A stretch of DNA of 41,501 bases from Nymphaea colorata (GCF_008831285.2 NW_022205100.1:1-41501); one strand, 5' to 3'. Shown: positions 23,098-33,788, counted from the first letter of the stretch. A program made the numbers and translations. The notes: a model not told the origin generated them from the sequence alone.

Positions 23098-25246
23098 ATG
23101 GGCAACGATCAATCCCCCAACTGGGAAGACGAATACCAACTCGTGGAAACACTCACTCCCAACCACCACTGGTCCAACGCAAAGACAATCCCAACGCTTA
23201 CTACGAAGTCTTCTCGCTGTTCGTTTCAGACCAGCAGGAATAGGCCTTGCTGGCCCGCCTTCGCCGCAGGGAGGAAGACAAGAACATCCACATCCAACGC
23301 CTAGTGCATTACAGTAGAATACAGGAGAATAGCTTCTGCGGGAATTCGCAACGGTTTAGCCTGCTCTTCCGCTAGTCCTCCCCCTCGCTAGCCGACCACT
23401 GCCAGTACCGCAAAGAAACGCGCCAGCTCTTCGCCCCGAGGAGATATGCTACATCATCCGCAACGTGTGCCTGGGCCTCGCCTACCTGAAGGGCATCGGC
23501 TAGAGCCACGGCTCAGTGAGCTTGAAGAGCGTAATTGCCAACAGGGAAGTCTATCTCAAGGATCCACTGATGATCGAGCAGGAGGAGGCGGAGAGCGTGG
23601 GATACAGGAGGAGCGTGAGTGGCTTCCCCTCGCCGCAGAAGCTAAGAGAGTATTACGACGTGCTCATCAACTTCGACCAGCACACCTCCGACCTCTTCTC
23701 CCTCGGGTTACAGCTCTGCAGCTCCAGTATCTCGATCGCAACATGCTCGACATCTATTCAGTGAAAAGCACCTCCTACCACAATACCTATGTGAATTTTG
23801 AAACAGTCGGCATGCTGGTCGCAGGAATAAGGATAACAGCTGAGAGAGTGGATCTGGACGCTCATGCATCCTGAAGATAGAGCCAGAGGCAGGATATACG
23901 ACCTCATCGCAACTTCCAGGTCGATAGCAAGAAGCTCAGGATGCTTCTCAGGGAAAATCCACTTAGAATCAAGCCTGAGGAAAGACTGATTTAGCCGATA
24001 TAGCCCTACGTGGAAGCGAACAGACCATCAAAAATAGCGTCATCGGCCATGGCATCCCTCTGAAAAGAGCGAAAGCATCAACCACATGTTTCCAACAGGC
24101 CTAGCCTCCTCATGCCCATCTCTCACCAAAACGGCGACCATTATCCTGGTGGGAGGATGACTCTCGCCAATGCCTACTCAACTGGATCTTTGAGCAGCTT
24201 CAACAATAATGGTAAGGTGAATGCATTGTAATCTAACGTTTGGAGCTACAATCCTCCTACCAACTATGCTATGGTGTGTAGCAACCTCAAAGAATGCATA
24301 AAAATGCAGAAGAAAAGACAACAAATGCAGTGCCTTTTGTTTCCATATCCCACAAGTATAAGTAGGAATGGTAGATCCATGTCCTCTGACCAGCTGGACC
24401 AGTTCAAGCCATACAATCCGCCCTACCCTTAAAGCCATTCAAATGGTTTAAGCTACAACCAGCCAAGTTTGGACTTGAAATAGCTAAGCGAATCTTTGCA
24501 AAAACTGTCATTCAATCTGAAGTCCCTCATCGACACAGAATCCCAATAGCTCATCAACAAACGATAAAACACAGTCATCTACGATGTCAATTCTTCTTTC
24601 AAACTCGCTGAAATCCTCCCCTCCTCCGATAATAACAACTCCACAGCCATGCCCCTCCGCACAAGCTCACATTCAGAAAGGTAAGCTCTCTTTACAGTGA
24701 CAAGCTGGCGCCAGTGATCCCCGAGGTGCTTGAGGAGCATTCCAACCTCACATAGAGTGAATACGTCATCGAGGAGTATTAAATCGGCACCAAGTACGAA
24801 GGCTTCAAGCGAAACGGCAAGCGCAACGGAACCGGCAAGTTCTTCTACTCCGAGGGCAGCTGCTACGACGGCGAGTGGAGGGACAACAAGATGCACGGCT
24901 TCGGAGTCCTCACCTACCCCAACGGCAGCATCGCCTACCAGGGCGAGTGGAAAGACGACGAGTTCGAAGGCAAGGGCGTCATCTACAACGACGACCCCAC
25001 ACCCATCGCCGGCATGCTCAGTCCGCACGACCTCGCGCAGGTGGAGGGCGTGTGGATCATGTACGAGGGATAAATGAAGGGAGGGAAGCGTAACGGACAG
25101 GGCAAGCTGACTTCATCAACGGGGAATACTTCTAGGGCGATTTCAGGGACGACGAGATAACCGGCGACGGGTAATTCTTCAGTCTGAACGGGAACAAGGT
25201 GGTGGGACGATGGTAGGTGGGCGTGCTGGTGGAGGTGTATGAGTGA
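23098..25246 (+). CDS. pseudokinase-like protein fused to MORN repeats
   Basis: Roughly 715 residues once about a dozen one-base corrections are made. Begins MGNDQS, a plausible N-myristoylation signal. Residues about 20-320 follow the protein-kinase fold: EEICYIIRNVCLGLAYLKGIG, then HGSVSLKSVI where active kinases have HRDLKPENI, VYLKDPLMI where they have DFG, and TSDLFSLG like the DxWSLG helix. The catalytic Asp is missing, so this should be a pseudokinase. A Ser/Asn/Gln-rich linker leads to at least four MORN repeats (KYEGFKRNGKRNGTG, YDGEWRDNKMHGFG, YQGEWKDDEFEGKG, YEGEMKGGKRNGQG, FEGDF). MORN repeats often attach proteins to membranes or cortex. TAA and TAG fall on the Glu of YEGE and FEGD. 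Stop is TGA at 25244-25246. Treating it as one gene is inference; a break around 24.0-24.1 kb cannot be excluded. Confidence 0.65.
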
Positions 25247-25269
25247 TTGGTTATATTAGTTCAAATAGA

Positions 25270-25707
25270 TCAATTCTTTTGGAAGTTGTAGCTGGCGTTG
25301 TCGTCCTCGTCGATGCCCATCTCAGGCACGATCTTGCTGGGACACATGTAGATGCCCTGGTCCTCCATGGCCTTCCGCACCTCCATCGTGGTCAGCGTGG
25401 AGCCCTTCTTGTTCTTGCTGGCCTCTCCCAGCGCCTTTATCTCCTCGAGAGTGTTGCTGAGGGTCATTTCCACCATCGCTCCCATCAGGTTGAAGAAGCT
25501 CTCCTCGTTGCACTCGAGACCGATGTTCTCGCAGACCCGCTTGGTGAGGCACTCGGGGATGAGGCTCTTGGTGCGGGAGGATTCGATGAGGATGGAATGC
25601 ACCAGCTTGTCCAACTGGATCAGCTCCTTCCCCTCGTACTCGAACTCGGGAACGGCCTCCTCCTGCGCGTTCTGCACCTCCTACTCGTCTTAGTAGTTTT
25701 CGTCCAT
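25270..25707 (-). CDS. TAF10-like histone-fold protein
   Basis: 145 residues, uninterrupted except for TAA/TAG read as Glu near the start (MDENYEDEEEVQNAQEE). The core fits the TAF10 histone fold of TFIID and SAGA: SLIPECLTKRVCENIGLE, then a central helix and STLTTMEVRKAMEDQGIYM, resembling the TAF10 end xLTMEDLxxALxEYGI. An acidic N-terminus precedes it. If right, it is a subunit of the general transcription machinery in the nucleus. Other histone-fold TAFs are possible. Its stop lies 23 bp from that of the convergent MORN gene. Needs no frame correction, unlike its neighbours. Confidence 0.55.
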
Positions 25708-25843
25708 CTGTGACTCTATAAAGCAATTTATATATATTGATTGCCGCCTATACAAATGAAGCATCATAGTTGATAGTCAAGGATAAAGCATCAAATCAGT
25801 CTTCTGGGAAAATGCGATCGGTAGGAATGGTGGCATTGCTTGG

Positions 25844-26905
25844 TCAGGTCTGCTTTGAGGAAGTATCGAGCCTTTTAGAGCTAGTTTTGTACCTTCCTGA
25901 AAGAATAGCGGTGGTCTTGGACATTAGAATACAGATATTTTCTCTAAAATCCGCTCGGATAGGCTTGATTTTCGCATCCTTTTGGTACATGTTGATGTAC
26001 TTGGTTATCTTCATCAGGATCACCGCAAAGCAAACAATGGCGAGACTCCAAACGTTCTGCACCACATCAAACAGAGTCTCACTATTGCTTTATATAATCG
26101 TAAGCTTTTCATCGATCTTGATGAAATAGCCTTTAATCGGCTAACTTCAAATCGGTTGGACATGCACCCAGTACTTGGCAGGAATTGTGATGCCTTTGCC
26201 TATTACTTTGAAAAACTTTCACGTTTTTAGTATAGAACATTCCTGATACTCACTCACTTCTCCAACTGAATAGATACTGTTGATTGGTTGACTTATTCAA
26301 TAGGATTTACAAGCGAATTGTGAGTGATTGATAATTGCTCACCGATAAGACCGGTATTGTTGATAAACAGTATGATGCTCTAAGCGGGATTAGGAGAAAA
26401 TCTCAAAGTTAAGGCTCAGCAAGGCATTGGCTGACGGTTCGGTGAAGTCTATTGGGTTATGCCTGCATTCTTTATCATATCTATACATTCCTGCCCGTAA
26501 GATAGAGGAACAGTTTTAATATAGTCATAATTGCCAGTGAGAAGTTATAAAGTGTAATCTTTGCTCCTGTAAGTAGTGAAAAAGAGTTAATTGACTGCGA
26601 ATGTGTAATCAACCGGCTCAAGGTTGACTTTTTAGTAGATGTTGACGATAGTGTTAGACTGGAAAATGCCGAAAAAGAAGAGAAAAGTGATAAAACCAAC
26701 CAAAAACAAGACAGTTAGACAGAAACTTATCTTGACCGTGTCCTCTTCTGAAGTAAAACAAAGAAATAGGATCTGAGCCAACGTCCAACCACTTTAGAAT
26801 TCTTTCAGTCTATTTAGGATTTATCTTCTTTTTACTTTGGCTTGTCTTAAGAGATGAAAAACTTGGCTGCTCTTCTACCTTCTGAGTCCGGATAGATGGC
26901 TGCAT
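25844..26905 (-). CDS. AT-rich two-span membrane protein, ciliate type
   Basis: About 355 residues after several frame corrections. Begins MQPSIRTQKVEEQPSF; a hydrophilic start leads to ETERILKWLDVGSDPISL, then a long hydrophobic span (VGFITFLFFFGIF), a lumenal or extracellular region of about 200 residues (VNLEPVDYTFAVNELFF, NYDYIKTVPLSYGQECIDM), and a second span near the C-terminus (VWSLAIVCFAVILMKI) with a basic cytoplasmic tail ending at TGA 25846-25844. This layout recalls a large family of uncharacterised ciliate transmembrane proteins; no function can be given. Much more AT-rich than genes to its left. The exact frame between 26700 and 26100 is not fully resolved. Confidence 0.5.
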
Positions 26906-27030
26906 CCATCTACTATGGGTAAGGCTCAGCAAACTCTGAGGGCATGCAATAATCTATGTTTAAAGGCGAGGAGGCGTGGGATTGTAGATCTTGGCAATTG
27001 TTGTCTTCGCCTTTAAGACCAAAGAGAAAT

Positions 27031-27775
27031 TCAATAATCTTTAAACTTTTGGACCAATTTTACAAAATGATCCTCTTTGGGATATATTCCACTCCTATAG
27101 GAGGCAATAATGAACTTGAAGAGGTTTGGCCTTCTCAGTTCTGGCTTTAGGAAGAAGATGGTTTCTGCTTGTAGCAAAATAAGTCTGTATGCATCAAAGG
27201 CAAACAATGATGCCGCAAAGGAGGGACAAAGCAGAGATCCAGCTCATAATGCTTCCTATAATGTATCCGATGTTGAGTCTGGTGATCACAACATTCAAGA
27301 TATTGTAGATTTTGTCCTTTTCGCTTATGTACATCACTGGAGAAAACAATCTTATTCCGAACTTAACATTAGGTGATTAAAAAGGAGGGAATGATAATCT
27401 GATAAAGTCTGTCCCATAATTTTTCAAAAAGGTATTGATAATTTGCGGTTAATCCCCCATAAAGAGCGTATCCATGATGGTAGCAGACAATATCTGCACA
27501 TTATAATTCACTACAGCCATTGCGTCTGCGTTGTGATCTGAATAGGCTCTTCTCCTTGCCATGAATGATTGAGTTGGCTGATTGAGTGTCTATGTAGAGA
27601 GTGGCATCGGTTGAGTAACTTCTATGAAAATTGCTAATTTTGAGCTGAAAATAAACACCCTAAAAATTAGCACAGCTGAAACTAGACCCTATATGCTTGG
27701 CTAGTCTTGGATTGAAGCTTTTTACCTAATCTTCTGTGTAGAATTCAACAGGTATCTATGTTAATTTTGGCTCAT
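27031..27775 (-). CDS. AT-rich membrane protein, same layout as its neighbour
   Basis: About 249 residues. Starts at the ATG at 27775 (MSQNEHRYLLNSTQKIRE). First hydrophobic span IEGLVSAVLIFRVFIF, an extra-cytoplasmic region (TDATLYIDTQSANSII, VVNYNVQILSATIMDTLFMG, then FIRLSFPPF), a second span in IGYIIGSIMSWISALSLLCG, and a basic C-terminal tail ending VKLVQKFKDY at TGA 27033-27031. Layout, size of spans and orientation match the gene just downstream (25844-26905), so the two may be distant tandem relatives. At least three one-base corrections are needed. Function unknown. Confidence 0.45.
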
Positions 27776-27817
27776 TACTCTTGCCTTGGGAAGAGTAGCA
27801 TTGGTTGAATTAATATT

Positions 27818-28123
27818 ATGATGTTTGACTTAAAGCACACAAGCGAGAAGGTCAATGGCTGTGGATACAATATTGATTGCGAGACGACTATTGGCAGTTA
27901 AGGCCGTGTGAGCCAGATGTGGCTTAAGGTTTATCTGTTGGCCCAGAAAGATAAGAAGACTATTGCGATTGAAAGGAGGATTGTATAACGAGTGAAAAAG
28001 GTAGTGGTCTTATGGAATTGGAAAGCGTATTGCTTTAGAGCATACACGTCGTAATCTTACACTCCCATTCAAGTATTTATCTCATTTTCCATAACCATCA
28101 ATCAATTGTTTTCCATAAAATGA
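27818..28123 (+). CDS. short ORF, possible kinase N-lobe remnant
   Basis: Open for 101 codons with TAR as Glu, ending in TGA. Contains YNIDCETTIGSEGRVSQ followed by KVYLLAQKDKKTIAIE, which faintly recalls the glycine loop and the lysine strand of a protein kinase. No HRD or DFG segment follows on this strand, and an opposite-strand gene begins within 70 bp. It could be a truncated kinase copy, a frame-damaged gene, or chance. Starts 42 bp from the divergent membrane-protein gene. Confidence 0.25.
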
Positions 28124-28190
28124 AGTTATTATTATCTACACACCTTTTATTAAACAAGGACAATCCTGTCTTTATGATTAAATAGAAATA

Positions 28191-28654
28191 TCAGATGTCA
28201 ACCATTATCTTCCTTTTGGGATTGATTGGGCCTTTCTCTACATGGTTTTCTCTAAAGAAATCAATGGTATAAATGGTCTTTGCTGATTGTATTTCCTTCA
28301 AAAGCTATATTTCATACGAATCAAGATGGATCCCTGGTAATTGATCATAACTCCTAAAAGCTATCTTGGAAGACTAATGAATGCAGTCGGTTGTGGCATA
28401 GTGAATGCAGCGATAGTAGTTGTTCTTACTGTTGTTTCCCAATTAGACACGAAGCATTCCCTTTAGGTCTATTTGAATATTTAACTATGATGCGCCTCTC
28501 ACTATACTCTGTCTGAATGTTTCGCCTTACTGTGCTGTGAAGATCGGTAAAGAGAAGGCCTGGGGATTCGGTCGGATGAATAGATAGTGTTTCAGCGGAT
28601 TACGACAGATCAGGAGGGATTATCTTAGAATCGGGACTACTCTCGCTTCGACAT
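28191..28654 (-). CDS. unrecognised ~154-residue protein
   Basis: Starts MSKREESRFEDNP at the ATG at 28654-28652; after one one-base correction near 28615 the frame is open to TGA at 28193-28191. Soluble, mixed alpha/beta in look: CRNPLKHYLFIRPNPQAF, RQSIVRGASELNIQI, NNYYRCIHYATTDCIHESSK, LDSYEIELLKEIQSAKTIY and a basic end. Three cysteines and several histidines in RCIHYATTDCIHES might bind metal, but no known zinc-finger spacing is met. I do not recognise the family. Divergent from the GTSF1-like gene, 185 bp away. Confidence 0.5.
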
Positions 28655-28839
28655 TAATTAAAATAACAATATAAGTCTCACCAAATCATAGAACCATTTT
28701 CCCTTATCTTTTTATTGCTACGATTAAATATCAGAATGGAGCATACATTTGTAACCATTTATTTCCAAAAATACTCTCTAAAAAAACTGCTCATAATTTT
28801 CTCTTAATAATATATACATCTTTCCTTTGAAGCGTAGAT

Positions 28840-29322
28840 ATGTTCAAGCAGCGCGAGGACGAGTAGAAGGCGTCATGCCCCTTCAACAAGAACCACATCT
28901 TCGCCCGCGAGAAGCTCATCTTCCACATCAACCGCTGCAAGGACCGCGACAAGTGGCGCACCTCTTCGCCACCTGCCAGTACAACGGCCTCCACTTCATC
29001 AAGAGAGAAGAAATGGAAATGCACGAACTCACCTGTCCCGACAAAACGGAAGTCAAACGCATGATCGAAATGATGAAAAGGAGCTTCAACGCCACGAGAG
29101 AGAGGAGCAGGAGCAGGGAAAGACGCGAAAAGGCTGAAGAGAAGAGGAGCAAGACAGAATCCCAAAAAAGAAGAAGCGGAAGAGGAGGACGAAGACGTGA
29201 CGCTCTCTGATTGCGAGGATTGCCAAAACCTTTTGCGGGACTTGGTGATCGACGACCACCCCAAGCTCAAAAAATACCTCATCAGATACGAGGAACTGTC
29301 CAGGATTAAGTTCGAGTCTTGA
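28840..29322 (+). CDS. GTSF1: GTSF1-type protein with two CHHC zinc fingers
   Basis: About 160 residues. Two adjacent CHHC fingers near residues 13-60: CPFNKNH-x9-H-INR-C, then about 13 residues on CQYNGLH-x9-H-ELT-C. Both keep exactly C-x5-H-x9-H-x3-C, the U11-48K/TRM13/GTSF1 finger. Two fingers at the N-terminus of a small protein with a charged tail is the GTSF1 (Asterix) layout; TRM13 and U11-48K are larger and have one finger. The tail is Arg/Ser/Lys-rich, then very acidic (EEAEEEDEDV), then CEDCQNLLRDLVIDDHPKL. GTSF1 proteins bind PIWI proteins and stimulate their function, and in Paramecium a Gtsf1 acts in the scanRNA pathway that guides DNA elimination. Corrections: one base short near 28962; an A6 run near 29165 needs one base fewer or two more. 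Stop is TGA at 29320-29322. Confidence 0.8.
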
Positions 29323-29439
29323 TTTTGTGAGAGTCCACTTCTTATACATCTCATATTTAAATTTAATTACAGATACTATGGGTTCGATTGTGATGGGCCG
29401 ATGGTGACGATAAGAGAGAGAAAGGTGGGAATACAAAAA

Positions 29440-32321
29440 TCAGTTATAGTACTCATAGGCATGCTTGATGAGCCTATTGATCTGCTTTCTATTCTTGGTG
29501 TCCTCGTTCATCTTGGCCATTTACCGCTTGTAGAAGCTCTCTCTACTGATCTCTACGCTGTGCTGGGCGCTCAGCTCTCTAAACTTATCAGTCTTCTGGG
29601 AAATTGAGAGCTCCTTGAGAAGCTAGCCGGCCTTCATGTCCTTCAGCTTCAGGATCTACTCTATGCTCATGCCTCGAATCATCTCTTCTTGCTCCTCTTT
29701 CATGGCTTATTGCTTTCGCACGATCTAGTTCTTCATCTCGCGCTGCAACTCCCTGTACTTGAGGTTATACTAGTGCTCCAGCTACTTTCGCATCGTTTCC
29801 AACCTGGCGAAGACTGTCTACGATGGCTCTTCCTCTTGGCGGCCTTATTGCACGCTAAGCTACGCATTCATCTTCTTGCCTTTTGCAGCTAATCCTGAAG
29901 TCTCTCTATCTCCAGGAACATCTTATCAATCTCTTTCTTCTTCTCCTCAATAGCGTGCCGATAGATCTATTCTCTCTCGGATGTCTCTCTCTGGTTTATC
30001 TTTTTCTTGTATGATTCCGCCAGGATCTCATAGTCCTTCACTTTTTGCTTATACTATGCGTTTTCTTTCTTTTCGAACGCCAGTTCGTTAGTTAATATTT
30101 AAATTTTGTTCTCCAGCTGCTTGGTGAGCACGTTGATGTCCCATCGGTATTTCAAATGCAGTTTTTCCTTCTATTATTCGCCGATTTTCTTTGTCTTTTC
30201 GATTTATATCTTCAGGAAATTGACCAGTTTGGTATTCTATATGTTCCTTTCGATTTCTCTCTACAGGCCGGCTGAGAGGTCTTCGTTGACCATGGGATGT
30301 TGGTATTCTTGCTTCTTCACAACTATGGTTCTCTGTTTCATCAGAGTTTCCTCCAGTTTTTCTTGGTATTTTTCCAGTTTCCTTATCGTATCTGTCATGT
30401 TCTTCTCCATTATATTGTACCGAGTCTTTTCCTTCTAGATTTCGCCCTCCATGAGAGAGATCTTGACGTTAAGCTACCGTTCAGCTACATTCTTCTTCTC
30501 TAGGATCTTCAAGGATGAGATGTAGCTGGTGTTCAGAGTAGTCCTTTCAAATCGTTCATTTTTGAAGTTGATTGCCATCACCTCCAGCTGAGTACGCAGT
30601 CGTTATTACTACAATTAGAAGTTTAGCTTTATCTTGGATAGCTGCTATTATTTTAAGCTCAGCTAGGCCTATATGACTCTTAGCTTGGCCTATTTTATGT
30701 CGAAACTTTATTCGTTTATGCGCTTCTGCTATGCTAAGATAAAATGCTTTGATTTTAGCTATTCCAATTCTGAAGTTTTTCTCTACAGTTCTTCTTGAGT
30801 CTTTTCGTACCTCTTGGTTATAGATTATAGATTTTAATTTTTGTCCTTCAATATCTTCTCCATATTTCGATGATATTTCCTGAGGAAATTCAATTCCTAC
30901 TAATTAGCTATGTTGATTTTCCTCATCTCTACCAAGCTCTGCTAACTGTTGCTGAAGTATGACAGATAGCTTTATTAGCTTTTAACCTTTATATCCAGCT
31001 ACAGAGTCAACTGCTCCACTTTCTATGCCAATTCTTTATAGCTCTCTTGAAGCCCATCGTATTTCCTTTGGATTTCCTCCATCTTCCGCTTATGGTATGA
31101 GTTTTCGGACACTATGGATATCACCTTTGAATTGAAATTCTTCTTCTCTTTTTAGTATTCTTCCATGATCTTCCTTTGGTCGGATAGCAGTATATACAAT
31201 CGATTATTTTCCTCCAATGTGATCTGGTATTCCGTATGGGTCTATTTGGATGATTTCTCTCTGAACTTAATGGTGGCTTCCATGTTGATCTTGTCATTCA
31301 GCCATCTCTTTTCTTACTTTTCAACTCCTGCACCTCAGTTTACAATTCAACATTAATGTACTCCAATTTGCTGACCCTGTTCAGCAACGTCATTCTCTAT
31401 TTGATCAGCTAATCCAGATACTAGTTTTGCTTCTTCGAGGAAAGCTTCAGCAAGATCAACTCTTCCCGCAACTTGTACTGAGTCTATTTGAATTATTGCG
31501 TCTTTATTGTAGCCTAGAAGTATTTATCAGCACAGCTACGCAATTACTATACCTTAGAAGAGAAATCTTGGAATAGCTTTTGGTGCTTAATCCCCAACTC
31601 TCTGTGAAGACCGTATATTTAATTGATTTTCGTTTCGAATTTGAGCCGAAGATTCACTTCCTAGCTAAATGCCTGTTCGGTTGAGTTGTACTCTTCCACA
31701 AGGACTGTCTTCTCATTGTTTAGACTCACATTATCCTCCCTCAGTCTTTTATTTCCCTAAAAATCTCGCCATTCTTCTCCTCGTTGAGCTCCTCATTCCT
31801 CTCAATGATCTGCTGCTTCCTGACGATCTCGTTGGTCAGGACAGCGATCTTGGCAGAAGTCTCCCGCTATATCTATCCAATCACCGTCACCATGCTTCCC
31901 TTGGAGCAATACTCGAGAATGATGGAGTAGATGCGCCAGACAGTCTTGAGCACCTACATATTGCCGTTGCTGAGCTCCCCGATCAGGCTGTTGAAACCCA
32001 TACCGAAAACGAAAAGACCGCGATAGAGCGAGAGACGTTTTCCGTTGGAAGTCCCTTAGCTACTAGGGAGTTTTCATCGATTCCTAGCTTCTTTAGGGCA
32101 CAGTTGGCAATGCTCTTGTCGAAATACTCATCGTGGCAGTACTATATCAGGATGGCATTGAGCCACTCCTCAATGCATCGCTCTTTTATCTTCCCTTTGC
32201 TCCACTCCTTCTCGAACTTCTCCAGGTTAGAGCTTGCCGTCTCAGTGATGATCATCTTTTTCTTGGATTTCGCTTCGTTCATCCTGTCTACTGATTTTAC
32301 CAGAGCTAAATCGTTGGCCAT
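29440..32321 (-). CDS. long coiled-coil protein (~960 residues)
   Basis: Starts MANDLALVKSVDRMNEAKSK at the ATG at 32321. Residues 1-180 form a folded N-terminal region (EEWLNAILIEYCHDEYFDKS, CALKKLGIDENSLVAKGLP, LFVFGMGFNSLIGELSNGN, VWRIYSIILEYCSKGS). The rest, about 780 residues, is almost continuous coiled coil rich in Glu, Lys, Gln and Leu, ending RLIKHAYEYYN at TGA 29442-29440. Glu is encoded very often by TAG/TAA, so the gene looks full of stops until the code is applied. Such proteins are common in basal bodies, cilia and cortical skeletons of ciliates, but nothing here names the family. Many one-base corrections are needed. AT-rich compared with the 0-25 kb genes. Confidence 0.65.
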
Positions 32322-32340
32322 TTACGCTTTGAGAAGAATT

Positions 32341-32638
32341 TAACTTATTTTTTTGGTGGAATATGCGTATCCACGTATCGTAGGGTTTTGTTGAGTCCCT
32401 GACCAACGGTCTTGGAATGCATGGAAAGATAGACCCTTCGAATTTTTATTAGCTGTGGTCGGTATTGATCCTGGTCAAGGTTCGTTGGTTGGTGAGGCGA
32501 ATAGGTTTGGCGGCGTGCATCCTCTTGAACTTCTTTACGTTGAAGTTGGAGTGGGAGAGTTCGGAAGCAGCTGCATATTAGCTTGATTACATTGGCCATG
32601 CTATCCTGCAGAGTGATATCTTCATCGATATCGTTCAT
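32341..32638 (-). CDS. small basic protein, unrecognised
   Basis: Starts MNDIDEDITLQDSMAN at the ATG at 32638; a 20-nt intron (32571-32590) follows. With one-base corrections the frame reads ELSHSNFNVKKFKRMHAAKP, IRLTNERTLTRINTDHS, then KIRRVYLSMHSKTVGQGLNK and TLRYVDTHIPPKK. About 95 residues, basic, soluble. No TGA is met before the start of the neighbouring coiled-coil gene, so the 3' end given is approximate. Family not recognised. Confidence 0.45.
32571..32590 (-). other. 20-nt intron in small basic protein gene
   Basis: GTAAT...TGCAG on the minus strand, 20 nt, A at position 15. Fits the intron pattern of the other genes; protein support is moderate because the gene is unrecognised and also needs a frame correction nearby. 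Confidence 0.6.
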
Positions 32639-32696
32639 AGTTATTTATTTGGTTTTATTTATATTTATTATAAACTGAACGATGAGAGTGCGAAGA

Positions 32697-33731
32697 TCAA
32701 TTATCGAAAATGGAGGCCTGCTTCTTCCTGCGCGCGTTTTGGTGCTTCTTCCTCTTCTCCTGCTCCTCAAACTTCCGCTACTTCACCTGCAAGATGCGCT
32801 GGTTCGGCTTCCAGCCCTTCTTCCGGTGCAGAATCAGGTGGCCCTGGGCGTCCAGACTGTAGGCAACCTTTGAAAGAGAGTTGTACCGCAGTTACTGCAA
32901 AGTCTTACCTTCTCGTCGAAGATGCGATACTTTTTCCAACAAAGATAACATTCGTATATGAATCGTCTGATACTGCTTATCTTACGACCGTCGAGCGAAA
33001 GCAACTTTATGCCCATTTGGACTGCAACGTTTTGAAGGGCGAAATCGGCACTCACAGCCATACATTAAATCCCTTTTCCTCCTATTCTTACTCCTTGAAG
33101 TTGGAAACTACTTCTGCCATTTTTTTCTCATAATTCTTGCTGGTGATCCATCCCTCCTCGTCGTCTGATTCGCTTTAGGAGGATGAAACTTTCCTCTTCG
33201 GCTTGACTGGAACAGAAATCCACTCTTCTTCCTCTTCCTTCTCCTCAATAGGCTTAGTTTCCTTGCTTTCCTCATCATTCTTTTGTTCGTTTTTTTCAGC
33301 AGCTTTAATGACTCCTCATGGTCGCTTTCTTCTGAGAAATCTGGCAGATTGTTATCGTGAAGGTACTCTTCAAGATCTTCTCTTTCGAGGATGGGCGGAG
33401 GATCTCTTCTAAGCTCACTCTCGAGGCCCTATTTCTTGTAGACAGCATAAGCGACAGCAATAAGTTCCATATCAACCAAGGAAAGCGAGGCAATATCTCC
33501 AGTCTTTTTCGCGAATTCCTTGACCAATTCCACCACCTTATCCTCAGGATCGACCACTTATATCTCAAAGGGAAGGCTCTCCACAAACTCCTTGGTCTTT
33601 AGATCCTTCAACTCTCCCAAGACGTCAGAGGTGGTGATGAGACGCGAGGTCGATGCCAGTTGGGTGATGCTGGTCATCGAGATGAAGGCGTTGGCGTCGA
33701 GAATGGCGATCGATTTGCGGGGGTTTTGCAT
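32697..33731 (-). CDS. NOB1: NOB1, PIN-domain endonuclease of 18S rRNA maturation
   Basis: About 345 residues. NOB1 cuts the 3' end of 18S rRNA at site D in late 40S precursors. The N-terminal PIN domain has ILDANAFI (first catalytic Asp), LKDLKTKEFVESLPFEIQVV, EFAKKTGDIASLSLVDMELI (the NOB1-specific FxKKTGDxxSLSxxD) and VYKKEGLESEL. An acidic linker holds GWITSKNY, matching the GWITPSN motif of NOB1. VSADFALQNVAVQMGIKLLS carries the last PIN strand. A zinc ribbon CYLC-x15-CSNC follows, then GHLILHRKKGWKPNQRIL and a basic tail. Start ATG at 33731-33729, stop TGA at 32699-32697. One-base corrections are needed in the linker and near 32870 (FQ-KVAYSLDAQG). Confidence 0.93.
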
Positions 33732-33788
33732 TGTTGAATAATAGGCTAATATAAGAATTTTATGATCAAGTTATAATTAAAACAGAAC

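Noticed and set aside
28840-29322. Calling the CHHC protein TRM13 or U11-48K
   Set aside because: Those proteins are larger and carry one CHHC finger; two fingers in a small protein is the GTSF1 layout.
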